Shown here: positions 40,770 to 52,159 of the stretch, piece by piece
Layout of the letters: every line of letters begins with the position of its first letter
How positions within the stretch are numbered: position 1 is the stretch's first letter
Source of the DNA: Prorocentrum cordatum
Lineage: Eukaryota; Sar; Dinophyceae; Prorocentrales; Prorocentraceae
NCBI GenBank assembly: GCA_963575745.1
Contig: CAUYUJ010018567.1
Location: 17,501 to 81,500, forward strand
DNA: 64,000 nt
Direction of reading: 5' to 3'
Notes under the pieces: model-generated
The model's input: the letters and a program-made list of their open reading frames with translations, nothing else
Database searches by the model: none
Told to the model about the DNA's origin: nothing
Position numbers and translations under genes: made by a program

Positions 40770-40911
40770 CGCCCTGCAACACAATGCGATGCAACACACT
40801 GGAAGCAAAAAAATGCCCGGTGCTAATGAGGACACCTACTCTGCTGTCTCTGGAAGGATGAGTAGGTTAGCTCCGCTCTCACACGTGCCATGTTCGACTC
40901 TCCATTTCACT

Positions 40912-40918
40912 GCCCTCA
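40912..40918. other. Target-site duplication, right copy
   Basis: GCCCTCA directly follows the right LTR and matches 32099-32105. Confidence 0.7.
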
Positions 40919-40934
40919 AGGGAATCTATGGAAA

Positions 40935-41590
40935 TTCACATACACACTCACACAAATACACACCCACACACGAGCACACACAATTCCTGTTCCTTTTCTG
41001 CCAACCCCTTGGCCTACCATCATCAGCATCACCATCATCGTCACGATCAACATCATCTGCATTGCCACCATCATAATCGTCATCATCATCAGCAGCATCG
41101 TCGTCATTGTTATTATCATCGTCATCATGATCATCAGAACAACCAGCGTTGACTCCAACTAGAAAGTGGGTGATGATGGTGATGATGACGAAGATGATGA
41201 CGATGAGGACGATCCTGTTTTCCACCCGCGCACACTCCAGTCCACTGTACTGTACAGTACTGGGCCGTGCGGCCCAGCAGCTGCGTCAGGGGAGCAGCGC
41301 GCCGACCACGCCTCCCTCGCGGGCGCTTCTGCGCCGCGCTCTGGTGGGGCGTCTACTGACACGTGGGCTATAGCTATTGCGCCATAGTAGTCTCGGAATT
41401 CTTGCAGCGTGTACAGACGTCCGTCCGCTGCCAGCCTTCGCTGCATGGCGCCAGGCGCCCGTCTGCTCCCGGGTGGCCGCCGCCGCGTGGCCTCGCGGTG
41501 GAAAGGCTGCGGATGCGATGATGACGATGCTGATGCTGATGGTGCTGGCGATGATGCAAAGAGGTGAAGGAGCGTTCAGAGGTGGTGCAT
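40935..41590. other. Low-complexity and unique DNA, no recognisable gene
   Basis: ACACAC-rich DNA (40935-40985), CATCAT/GTCATC triplets (41030-41135), GATGATGAC (41170-41215) and GC-rich DNA to 41520. GTACTGTACAGTAC at about 41247-41260 is a perfect 14-bp palindrome. No gene supported. Confidence 0.5.
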
Positions 41591-41918
41591 AGACATAGAC
41601 ATAGACATAGGCATAGGCATAGGCATAGGCATAGGCATAGGCATAGGCATAGGCATAGGCATAGGCATAGGCATAGGCATAGGCATAGGCATAGGAGCGC
41701 TCAGAGGTGGTGCATAGGCATAGGCATAGGCATATGCATAGGCATAGACATAGGCATAGGCATACGAGTAGGCATAGGCTTAGGCATAGGCATAGGCGCA
41801 GGCATAGAAGTTAGGGGGAGACATAAGCATAGACATAGCCAGGGGGGGTATAGGAATTAAGGGAAAGGACTGACTAGTAGGATTTGAGTTAGAACTCCTT
41901 TACGGCAAGCATAGTTGG
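41588..41918 (+). repeat. Composite: GGCATA repeats plus conserved tail (copy 2)
   Basis: Near-perfect (GGCATA)n from about 41600 to 41695 is followed by GAGCGCTCAGAGGTGGTGCA, a duplicate of 41570-41590, then more GGCATA variants. The tail at 41842-41918 runs from GGGGGGGTATAGGAATTAAG to GGCAAGCATAGTTGG and is homologous to 8593-8672. Confidence 0.85.
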
Positions 41919-41924
41919 TGAATG

Positions 41925-42780
<856 letters not shown>

Positions 42781-44043
42781 CCCCTTCTCACCTTTCGATG
42801 TCCACTCGTCTCGAAGCCTGGCCTGGGCACGCCATACTTGGAACGTCGGGTTCGGCGATTCTTCACGGGTAGCAGATCATACTTCCCACGAATGCAGACG
42901 TAGTTGCACCCCTTGACGTCCTATGCACGGCGGATGCGGGTGGCATGCATGACGAATGCAGCCGTCACCCATTAGGCCATCCTATAAAAGGGCCTTAGCT
43001 GTCCATAATGAGTGGTGTATAAGGAAAGGAAGGAGAGAGGACGGCGACGGGGACGACGACAACGACGACGACGACGACGAGGACGACGAGGACGGCGAGG
43101 ACGTCCGAAGAGAAGAGGGAAGTTGGCGGAAGTAGAGATGAGGGAGACAGGAAGAGTGAGAGTTGGGAGGCAGGGGAGGGAGCGAGGGAGCGAGGGAGCG
43201 AGGGAGCGAGGGGGAGATGGGGGGAGGAGGGAGGAATGCCTAGATGAAGAAGGCAGGAGGAGTAAGGAAGGAAGACGCAGGGAGGAGAGATGGAAGAGAC
43301 TGGAGGAGGATAGAGAAGGGAGGAAGGACGGAGGAAGGCGGAAGGTAGGCAGGACGCGTAAGAGGGAAGAAAGAAGCGGGAAGGGAGAGTAGGGGGGAAG
43401 GGAGGAATGCGGGAAGAGGGAGGAGAGAGGAGAGAGGAGGGCCGGGAAGAGAAGGAGCGGGACTGGGCCGAGCAACGCCCGCAAGCAAATAGAGGAGGGC
43501 CTCTGGCACTGGCACGGCGCTGGAAACAAACGGGTCCACAATGCCGCGTCGGTTTCTTCCGTCTTCCTGCTTCCTCCGTCCCTCCCTCATCCGTCGCTCC
43601 CTCCACCCTTCCATCCTGCTTCTTCCCCCCCTCCTGCCCTCCCGCCCCCTCTCACGGCCTCCTACCCTGCTACTTTTCTTCTCCTCCCCTGGCGCCCTCC
43701 AAGACAAGGGAGTCGAAGGCCCCGAACGGGCTCTGAGGGCTCCCGCTTCGAGAGGGGAAGGGCCTCCTTGGGAGGCCAACGCGCCCTCCTCTGGCGAGGG
43801 AGGGGGAACGGGAGGCCACGGGGGAACCGGGGGCGTCCGTCCAAGGGGGTGGCGTCCAAGAAGGCGGCTCGCAGATCATGACCCGAGGCACGCGCGCGGC
43901 CCACAGGGGCACCGAGGAACGTGTCCAAATTCGCCGGGCCAACGGGCCAGACACGTGCAAAAGTCTCTGGCAGCAGGCTCTGGCTGTTCGAGTTCGCGTG
44001 CGCACGTGGCGGCCCGTGGGGGCCCCAGTCCGAAAGTTAGCCC
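42781..44043. other. Unique and purine-rich DNA, no recognisable gene
   Basis: 42.78-43.01 kb is unique. 43.02-43.48 kb is GA-rich with (GAC)n at 43045-43110 and GGGAGCGAGGGAGCGAGG repeats near 43180-43215. 43.54-44.04 kb is GC-rich. CTCTGGCAGCAGGCTCTGGC at about 43963 resembles sequence upstream of family B array 1. Confidence 0.5.
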
Positions 44044-46180
44044 GGCGAAGGACCCGACCATATGCAGTTGTGAGTGCCGCAATCGTGCTGGGTGGTGGCG
44101 GACGCATGCGGGCGGTGCCACTGGGACCTTCGGTGGAGCTCCCTATGGGGCCACGAAACGCTGTACTGGGTGGGCGAGACGCGGTCAGCAAGGGCTGTGC
44201 TGCGTGGTGGCGGACGCATGCGAGCGGTGCCACTGGGACCTTCGGTGGAGCTCCCTATGGGGCCACGAAACGCTGTACTGGGTGGGTGAAACGCAGGCAG
44301 GGAGCAAGGGCTGCGCAGGGTGGTGGCGGACGCATGCGGGCGGTGCCGCTGGGACCTTTGGTGGAGCTCCCTATAGGGCTACGAAGCGCTGTTCTGGGTG
44401 GGTGAAGCGCAGGGAACAAGGGCTGTGCTGGGTGGTGGCGGACGCAAGCGGGCAGTGCCACTGGGACCTTTGGTGGAGCCCCCTATGGGGCCACGAAACG
44501 TGCGAGGGGTGTGCCAGAATGGGGTGTGGAACCGCATGCCAGCGCAGCCACTGGGGCCTTCGGTGGAGCTCCCTATGGAGCCACGAAACGTGTGAGGGGT
44601 GTGCCGAAATGGGGGGTGGAACCGCATGCGAGCGCAGCCACTGCGGCGTTCGGTGGAGCTCCCTATGGGGCCACGAGACGTGTGAAGGGCGTGCCGAAAA
44701 AGGGGGTGGAACCGCATGCGAGCGCAGCCACTGGGGCCTTCGGTGGAGCTCTCTATGGGGCCACGAACCGTGTGAGGGGTGTGCCGAAATGGGGGGGGAA
44801 CCACATGCGAGCGCAGCCACTGGGGCGTTCGGTGGAGCTCCCCATGGAGCCACCCACGAAGCGTGTGAGGGGTGTGCCGAAATGGGGGGTGGAACCGCAT
44901 GCGAGCGCAGCCACTGGAGCGTTCGGTGGAGCTCCCTATGGGGCCACGAAACGTGTGAGGGGTGTGCCAGAATGGGGGTGGAACCGCATGCGGGCGCAGC
45001 CACTGGGGCCTTCGGTGGAGCTCCCTATGGGGCCACGAAACGTGTGAGGGGTGTGCCAGAATGGGGGGTGGAACCGCATGCGGGCGCAGCCACTGGGGCC
45101 TTCGGTGGAGCTCCCTATGGGGCCACGAAACGTGTGAGGGGTGTGCCAGAACGGGGGGTGGAACCGCATGCGGGCGCAGCCACTGGGGCCTTCGGTGGAG
45201 CTCCCTATGGGGCCACGAAACGTGTGAGGGGTGTGCCAGAATGGGGGGTGGAACCGCATGCGGGCGCAGCCACTGGGGCCTTCGGTGGAGCTCCCTATGG
45301 GGCCACGAAACGTGTGAGGGGTGTGCCAGAATGGGGGGTGGAACCGCATGCGGGCGCAGCCACTGGCAGCTGGGGCAATGCCGCATGCGGGCGCAGCCAC
45401 TGGGGCCTTCGGTGGAGCTCCCTATGGGGCCACGAAACGTGTGAGGGGTGTGCCAGAATGGGGGGTGGAACCGCATGCGGGCGCAGCCACTGGGGCCTTC
45501 GGTGGAGCTCCCTATGGGGCCACGAAACGTGTGAGGGGTGTGCCAGAATGGGGGGTGGAACCGCATGCGGGCGCAGCCACTGGGGCCTTCGGTGGAGCTC
45601 CCTATGGGGCCACGAAACGTGTGAGGGGTGTGCCAGAATGGGGGGTGGAACCGCATGCGGGCGCAGCCACTGGGGCCTTCGGTGGAGCTCCCTATGGGGC
45701 CACGAAACGTGTGAGGGGTGTGCCAGAATGGGGGGTGGAACCGCATGCGGGCGCAGCCACTGGGGCCTTCGGTGGAGCTCCCTATGGGGCCACGAAACGT
45801 GTGAGGGGTGTGCCAGAATGGGGGGTGGAACCGCATGCGGGCGCAGCCACTGGGGCCTTCGGTGGAGCTCCCTATGGGGCCACGAAACGTGTGTGCCAGA
45901 ATGTGCCAGAAACCGCATGCGGGCGCAGCCACTGGGGCCTTCGGTGGAGCTCCCTATGGGGCCACGAAACGTGTGAGGGGTGTGCCAGAATGGGGGGTGG
46001 AACCGCATGCGGGCGCAGCCACTGGGGCCTTCGGTGGAGCTCCCTATGGGGCCACGAAACGTGCGAGGGGTGTGCCAGAATGGGGGGTGGAACCGCACGC
46101 GGGCGCAGCCACTGGGGCCTTCGGTGGAGCTCCCTATGGGGCCACGAAACGTGTGAGGGGTGTGCCAGAATGGGTGTGTG
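44044..46180 (+). repeat. Family B satellite array 3 (mixed ~113-bp and 90-bp units) with shared leader
   Basis: The leader at 44044-44075 (GGCGAAGGACCCGACC, then ATATGCAGTTGTGAGT) opens the array. The first four units have the CTGTACTGGGTGGG linker of array 1 and are ~113 bp. From about 44.5 kb the linker changes to CGTGTGAGGGGTGTGCCAGA and units settle at exactly 90 bp (45061, 45151, 45241, 45331). Units in 45.0-46.1 kb are almost identical, whereas those near the leader are diverged. A short irregular insertion is at 45365-45385. Long frames through the array are by-products of the 90-bp period. Confidence 0.95.
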
Positions 46181-46228
46181 AGGGGGAGGAGGGGGGAGGA
46201 AGGGGAGGAGGAGGAAGGAGGAGGAGGA

Positions 46229-46287
46229 AGGAACGCGGGGCGACGTCTCTTCAAAACGAGGACCCAACACCACAGGATGGTTGGGAA
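46229..46287 (+). repeat. End motif, copy 4, closing array 3
   Basis: GGAACGCGGGGCGACGTCTC, TTCAAAACGAGGACCCAACA, CCACAGGATGGTTGGGAA, preceded by GGAGGAGGAAGG. This is the cleanest copy and directly follows the last family B unit after a GA-rich linker. Confidence 0.85.
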
Positions 46288-46640
46288 ATACACCTGGCAG
46301 TCCCCAGGCGGTCCCCCAGGCAGTCCCCGGGCGGTCCCCTGGCGGTCGGGGTCACGGAAGCAGGAATTTCCGGGGGCGGTCTTCAGAGCCCCCAGAAGCG
46401 CCCGAGGAGCGACCCGAGGAACCACAAAGGAGCTCCAAAAGGTCACTCGAGTCGGGATCCATGAATGGCAAGTTCAACGATGGCCTCCAAACACTCCCAA
46501 AAAGACTCAAGATAGCCTCTGAACTACTGGCCGGCCGCTCTGCGGTTGATCGGGAATTTCTGTATATAGGAGAAGGGGCGTTTGACTATGGGCGAGGGGA
46601 GAAGGGTGAGGATCAGGAATCAGGAGGGTGAGGATCAGGA
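46288..46640. other. Unique DNA with CCCCAGGC and CCAAAAGA words
   Basis: CAGTCCCCAGGCGGTCCCCC repeats at 46300-46345, then sequence like the CCCCAAGA-rich family. No gene supported. Confidence 0.5.
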
Positions 46641-47550
46641 AGTCTCCTCCACCTCCTCCTCCTCCTCCTCGTCCTCCTCCTCTTCCTCCTCCTCCTCCTC
46701 CTCCTCCTCCTCCTCCTCCCCCTCCTCGTCCTCCTACATTCCTTCTCCTTATAAATTACTGTTCCCTGTCGCACCACGAAGCCAGCTTCTAGGGCGGGCT
46801 GGGCGTTTCGCCTGAGACATTATCATCATTCCTTACCCTGAAGCTTCAAAAATGACAACAGCTTCACAAATTAATTGCGAGTGGTTTTCAATATGTGGCT
46901 CTCGCCTTAGCGCCGCGCACATTCGTTTGAAAAAAATGCAAGAGTTTCACGGATTAAAGGCGGGTGGTTTTCAAAATGTGTCTCTCGCCTTAGCGCCGCG
47001 CATATTCGATTTAAAGATTTGCAAGAGCTTCACGTATTGAGGACGGGTGGTTTTCAAAATGTGGCTCTCGCCCTACAGCCGCGCACATTCGTTTGAAAAA
47101 TATACCAAAGCTTCACGTATTGAGGGCGGGAGGTTTTCAAAATGTGGCTCTCGCCTCAGCGCCGCGCACGTTCGATTTAAAGATGTGCAAGAGCTTCACG
47201 CATTGAGGGCGGGTGGTTTTCAAAATGTGTCTCTCGCCTTAGCGCCGCGCACATTCGATTGAAAACTTGCGAGCGTTTCGGGGATTCCCATGATCAGCGT
47301 ACCAAAACCGGCGCTTCGGAATAATTCAGGATTATGAGGGTGCATTAGTTATGTTGATTCGCTGTGTTGAAGTCTCAGGAATGCTGCTCTGGTATGATTC
47401 AAGATCGTCAAGGCGCAACAGTCTGGTTCATCCGTGGCGTTAAATCCCGAGAACATTGTTTCGGCATGCTTCAGGATCTTCAAACGGTTGTCTTCCAACG
47501 AGGAAGTTCCCCCAGTGGAAATGAACCGTTGTAGGGGCCTATGACGAGGG
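46641..47550 (+). repeat. Compound unit, copy 1: TCC tract, A-like segment, 83-bp array, spacer
   Basis: A (TCC)n tract is followed by CCCTGTCGCACC (46766), a segment resembling family A (GCCTGAGACATTATC... GAAGCTTCAAAAATGACAAC), about five ~83-bp repeats and a ~260-bp spacer. The repeats are anchored by GGGTGGTTTTCAAAATGTG at about 46962, 47044, 47130 and 47212, with CTTAGCGCCGCGCACATTCG. The spacer includes AACGGTTGTCTTCCAACGAG. The whole order repeats in copy 2. Confidence 0.85.
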
Positions 47551-48260
47551 AGCCTCCTCCTCCTCCTCCTCTTCCTCCTCCCCCCCCTCCTCCTCCATTC
47601 CTCTTTCCCTATGTATAGCTCCTCCCTGTCGCACCCTGAGGCCAGTCAGTCGGAAGGGCGGGCCGGGCGTTCCGCCTGAGACTTCCTTATCACGTATGAG
47701 CCTCAAGCTTAAAACTGGCAATAGTGTCACAAATGGAGGGCGAGTCGTTGTCAAAAGGTGGATCTCGCTTTGGCGCCGCGCACATTCGTTTTCAAACAAA
47801 AGCTTCACGGAATTAGGGCAGGTGGTTTTCAAAATGTGGCTCTCGCCTCAGCGCCTCAGCACCGCGCACATCCACCTCGAAAATGTGCAAGAGCTTCACG
47901 GGTTGAGGGCGATTCCTTTTCAGAATGTGGCTCTCACCTTGGCGCCGCGCATACTCGTCTTCCAAATTCACAAAAGTTTTACTGGTCTTCTTAGTTAACG
48001 TAGCAGAAACGGTTTTTAGAACGATTCAGGATGGTCAGGGAGCCACAACTACGTTGATTCGCGGTGCTGAATTTCCAGGAATGGTGTTCTGACACGACTC
48101 AGGATCGCCAAGACGCAACAGTCAGGTTAACTCATGCCGGAGAAGGCATGACAATGATGTCTTGGCGCGCTTCAAGATCTCCCAACGGTTGTCTCCCAAT
48201 GGGATACTTCCCGCAGTGGCAATGAATGAATCCTTTCAGGGGCCTATGAAGAAGAAGCTT
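47551..48260 (+). repeat. Compound unit, copy 2
   Basis: The same order as 46641-47550: TCC tract, CCCTGTCGCACC at 47626, CGCCTGAGACTTCC with CTCAAGCTTAAAAC, 83-bp-type repeats with GGTGGTTTTCAAAATGTGGC, and the spacer with AACGGTTGTCTCCCAATGGG and GGGGCCTATGA. It is shorter because it has fewer 83-bp units. It runs directly into the inverted LINE flank. Confidence 0.85.
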
Positions 48261-48315
48261 AGGAGGAGGGTATATTCCAACAACATTGACGAGTCTTGGG
48301 TTCGCACTGGTCCTC
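48180..48315 (-). repeat. Inverted copy of the LINE-fragment 5' flank
   Basis: On the minus strand GGACCAGTGCGAACCCAAGA, CTCGTCAATGTTGTTGGAAT, then CTTCTTCATAGGCCCCTG matches 18357-18490. In both places this sequence abuts a long ATG/CAT microsatellite. Confidence 0.75.
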
Positions 48316-48321
48316 CCACTC

Positions 48322-48880
<559 letters not shown>

Positions 48881-48959
48881 CGTCCTCCCCTCCCCTCCTG
48901 CGTCCTCCTAGGTCTTCCTCCCTATTCATCCTCGTCATCGTTCTCGGGGACCTCCCGCG

Positions 48960-49610
48960 GGGGGCGAGATTTGGCGACTTTGCGAAGATGCCTCGAGCGG
49001 GAGCTCCAGAATAGGACACGCCCAGGTCGACTCTTGCGAGGATGTCTCGAGCGGAAACCAAAGACTGGGACACGCCCGGCGCGACCCGGCCCGCGCAGGC
49101 AGATCCTCAGAAATGATCCCTGGGGGTGCTGTGGGGCCTGACTTTCACGCGCGCCAGATGTCGACTTTGAGAGAATATCTCGAGCGAGAGCCCTGGGCTG
49201 GGACACGCCCGGTGCGTCCCGGCGCGCCCCGGCGCGCGTCTGAAGGCCTTTTTAGGGAGGCTTGGGGGGCTGGTTTGCTGAGGATGTCCCACGCGAATGT
49301 GCCGGTTTGGAATGCGCCGCCGGAGTTCCCAGAAACGGAACAAGGGGGCCTCTGAGGACCTCGTGGGAGGCTCGGGGAGCCGATTTTCTTATAATGCCCC
49401 ACGCGAGGGCGCCAATTTGGAATTAGTCGCCGAATTTCCCAGACTTCTCAGAAACGGAAAAAGGAGACCTTCAAGGGCCTCTTTGCGGAGGCTCGGGGGG
49501 CTGGTTTTCCGAGGATGTCCCACGCGAAGGCGCCGGTTTGGAATTTGTCTCCAGATCTCAGGCATTTCTCGGAAACGAAACGGGAGGGGGGGGCCGTTGG
49601 CGGGCCCATG
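48960..49610. repeat. Two adjoining tandem repeats (~60-bp and ~115-bp units)
   Basis: At 48985-49215 units carry GATGCCTCGAGCGGGAGC or GGATGTCTCGAGCGG and then CTGGGACACGCCCGG (three copies). At 49255-49600 three units carry GAGGCTCGGGGGGCTGGTTT, GAGGATGTCCCACGCGAA, GCGCCGGTTTGGAATTTG and TCAGAAACGGAA at spacings of about 112-120 bp. Confidence 0.75.
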
Positions 49611-49639
49611 CCCTCGCGCGCCGGAGGTCGGGACGACGT

Positions 49640-50060
49640 GAATTCTCAAGACAAGTTCCCACAAATCAAATACGGCTCTAAGAGGGCCCCCAAGAGACCA
49701 AAATCACTGATTTTGCGGAGGAGTTTGAAAGATTTTGGAAGTACCGCCTTTTCAATCTTCTGGCTGCCCAAACTGGCCCGTGAAGCCCCCAAGATTACCA
49801 CAATTCAAACCAAGAGATCCCCAGGACGGCCACGAGAAGGCCCAAGAGGGCTCCAAGACGGCCCCAGAGGCCTCCCATGAAGTCTCCAAACCCCACAAAA
49901 GGGTCTGAAAAGGGAAACCCGAACTAAATGTTCTAAGGGTTTCCCGACAAATGGCCCCCCACACACCGCCCGAAAGCCCCCCAAAGGGCCCCAAGAGAGC
50001 TCCAAGAGGTCCCCGAGAAGCTCCCAGAGACCACCAAGATCACCCTAAGACACCCATGAC
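49640..50060. repeat. CCCCAAGA-rich degenerate repeat, segment 3
   Basis: AAGAGGGCCCCCAAGAGACC, CCCCAAGAGAGCTCCAAGAG and similar words, like 20795-21130 and 25270-25620. Confidence 0.7.
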
Positions 50061-50340
50061 TGCTCACGCAACACTTCAAGGGAACTACCATCACCCATCA
50101 GCGCCGCACTGGCAACGAACGCGTGGGCAATCGCCCGCGCTGGAACAGGCTGGGCCAGCGGAGGACGCGAAACGATTGAATTCGGCAGGTCCCCTGCGAG
50201 CCTTCGCCGTGTTAGGCGTCGAGGATGATGAGATGGAGGATGATAGAGAAGAGTGACACTGGCATGAATAAACCTATCAAAAAAAACGCAGATTCCGCCG
50301 GCCGATGATGTCTAGAACATGCTTCGATGAGGCTGGATGA
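50061..50340. other. Unique DNA, no recognisable gene
   Basis: A 100-base match candidate to 19.70-19.73 kb (GCGTGGGCAATCGCCCGCGC) lies here. GATGATGAGATGGAGGATGA precedes a short A run at 50279-50285. No gene seen. Confidence 0.4.
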
Positions 50341-50620
50341 GGCCAACTTCTATTTATCTGGGGGCACGTAAACACACGAGAGAAAAACGCACGCGCTTTC
50401 CGCCAGCCGATTGCCGAATTCTGTTCGGGACATGAAGAAATACAAACGAAACGTGCCCCCAGCGTGAGACACACGCGTGTGACAGCTCCTGGGAACCGTA
50501 AAAACAACAGTGATGTGTGCCCTCCGGGCAGCGACAACTTCGTATCGGCGCAACCCTCACGCACATTTTGCTTCACAATCTCTTGGGGCACGTGAAAATA
50601 CGAATGGTATGTGCTCATAG
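50341..50620. repeat. Eroded tandem repeat, about 4 units
   Basis: Variants of GGGCACGTGAAAATACGAAT occur at about 50358, 50428, 50490 and 50583, with GTGTGCCC or GTGCTCAT endings. Divergence is high, so the exact unit is uncertain. Confidence 0.45.
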
Positions 50621-51330
50621 GCGGACGAACCCCTCACACTCTCAGCTGACTCCTCTGATGGCCCAAGGGAGCTTCAATCCAGGGGACCCCCCACGCACTT
50701 CGTCCCCCCATGGACATTTCAAAAGTCGTCCGACCCCTCACGGCACGCCAAGATTGGGCGTAAAAACATTACAACGATTCATACCGACCCTTGTCAAAGC
50801 ACTATCCCGCACACCCATGAGTGCAAAATCTGCATGCAAGTTTCCCCCTGGTTAAAGGCCCGCCGAAACTCCCGCTTTGCGGGCTCAATGAAAGAAGAAG
50901 GCCGTGGAACCCATGGAAAAATCACGGCCCCGGTCATGATCCCAATCATCACGTGGCCGCCTGCGACGGAAAAGGGCGGGAGACTCACAGGGGAGCTTTA
51001 GAAACTGCTATCACAAACAAGCCCGTCTGGGCCCCGCCACGGGGTCCTTCTTGCGCCCGCCACGAATCATCACCACGGAATGCACCTGCAAGTTATGCCC
51101 AATGCCGGGGATGTAGGCCTCGACGGGACGACGCATGCGCGGCAGGGTGGAAGCGACAACTGAGCCATGATTTCCAGCTACGACTACCTGCTCTCGAGTG
51201 TTCCACGCTCGCCCCTGCCAAATGTCCTTTCCCCGTGAAGCACAAACGCCAACAACTTCCCTCTCACGCATCAGCCGGCATTACGCAAAGCCCGTAGGGA
51301 CGAGGAGGGGGAGGAGGAGGAGGAGAACTA
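50621..51330. other. Unique DNA, no gene I can recognise
   Basis: No tandem structure. Open frames of up to 158 codons on the plus strand have ordinary composition but no domain I recognise. Confidence 0.4.
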
Positions 51331-51333
51331 GAA

Positions 51334-51460
51334 CTGCGGGGGTTGCATGGCGGCTAGAGGAAGAAATGAGAAATGCCTTTTGCCTTTTCTCACATGCGTC
51401 CGCGCCGGCGCTTCCACCCAAATGGCAAGCGGGCATCCTGCTCGACTCGGGATTGCGCAG
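51334..51460 (+). repeat. Dispersed ~120-bp repeat, copy 1
   Basis: TGCGGGGGTTGCATGGCG, then CTCACATGCGTCCGCGCC, CACCCAAATGGCAAGCGGGC and ATCCTGCTCGA. A homologous, diverged copy is at 60928-61045. Confidence 0.7.
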
Positions 51461-51726
51461 GCAATCGAACAGCTCTGGCGGAGCAAGGAGCCGAGAAAAA
51501 AAGACAGGCAGAATTGTCAAAACCCCTACGCACCTTCCCAATCCACACAGGATACCAAGCTGCCACCTGGGGAACACGAGCGGGCGCGGCGGAATGCGCG
51601 CCAACCGATTGCACACAACGGGCACGCTCGTGCTCCCAAAATCTCAAGACATGCACGCAGCAGCTCGCCGTGCGTCGTGACTGCATGTAAGTGGGGGCGC
51701 GCTGCCGCGCGTCGTGACTGCGCGTG

Positions 51727-51773
51727 GGGGGGGGGGGGGGGGGGGGGGGGGGGTGGGGGGGGGGGGGGGGGGG
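51727..51773. repeat. Poly(G) tract
   Basis: About 46 G with a single T. Likely to be unreliable in assembly length. Confidence 0.9.
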
Positions 51774-52159
51774 GCCGTGAGTTGCGGTCGGAACATCCTG
51801 GAACGAGCGAAGCTCGGCGCCGTGGATGACGCGCGGCCCGCACGACTGGCGGGAAAAGGACGCGACGAGACCTTGGGCTGGAAGGTTGGAGCGGGAAAAA
51901 AGGATGGAGGTCCTCCGTTGAGAACGCGCGGCAGACGTTGTCCTGCGCCTCGCCTCGCCGCCCAGCTCATTCCAAGTCTCCCCCGCCGTCGTCGCCGCAG
52001 GCGAGCGTGAGCAAGCCATGCTTCGCCATCACGCGGCCTGAGCGGAACGAGCCAGCGGCGGCGCCGTCCGCGGCGGCGCCCCTCCGCGGCGGCCCCCTCC
52101 ACGGCGGGGCCGCGCGGCCCCCTCGGCGGTTCGCGCCGACGCCTAGCGAGGCGATGTTG
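51774..52159. other. GC-rich unique DNA, no recognisable gene
   Basis: Short overlapping frames on both strands, GGCGGC-rich at 52050-52100. No domain recognised. Confidence 0.4.

Larger units (their letters stand above)
32106..40911 (-). mobile_element. Full-length Ty1/copia-type LTR retrotransposon with a methyltransferase-like segment
   Basis: The element is transcribed right to left. It has two LTRs of about 725 bp, a primer-binding site next to the right LTR, a polypurine tract next to the left LTR and a 7-bp duplication outside both. The internal region encodes gag with CCCH fingers, protease, integrase, a methyltransferase-like segment, reverse transcriptase and RNase H. Integrase before RT identifies the copia superfamily. 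By hand the LTRs differ at about 15 substitutions and one 1-base indel, near 98% identity, so the insertion is fairly recent but not brand new. The open frame is broken near 39.96-40.01 kb, 35.83 kb and 33.18 kb. These may be mutations, sequencing indels in GC-rich DNA, or programmed shifts; without other copies I cannot tell. Confidence 0.93.
40188..40911 (-). repeat. 5' LTR (right)
   Basis: The 5' LTR in the element's sense. It begins AGTGAAATGGAGAGTCG on the minus strand and ends ACCAAACCAC, abutting the primer-binding site. It carries the hairpin, the spliced-leader-like sequence and the short ORF in that order. Confidence 0.93.

Noticed and set aside
32107-40909. LTR ends defined as TG...CA
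   Set aside because: A TG/CA boundary is possible a base or two inside, but the flanking heptamer duplication, primer-binding site and polypurine tract all fit better with AGTG...CCAC ends.
43012-43541. Minus-strand Leu/Ser/Pro-rich frames
   Set aside because: Composition of the GA-rich/TC-rich tract explains them.
43541-45976. 811-codon plus-strand open frame through family B array 3
   Set aside because: It exists only because the 90-bp unit is divisible by three; opposite-strand frames are equally long and substitutions show no sign of protein constraint.
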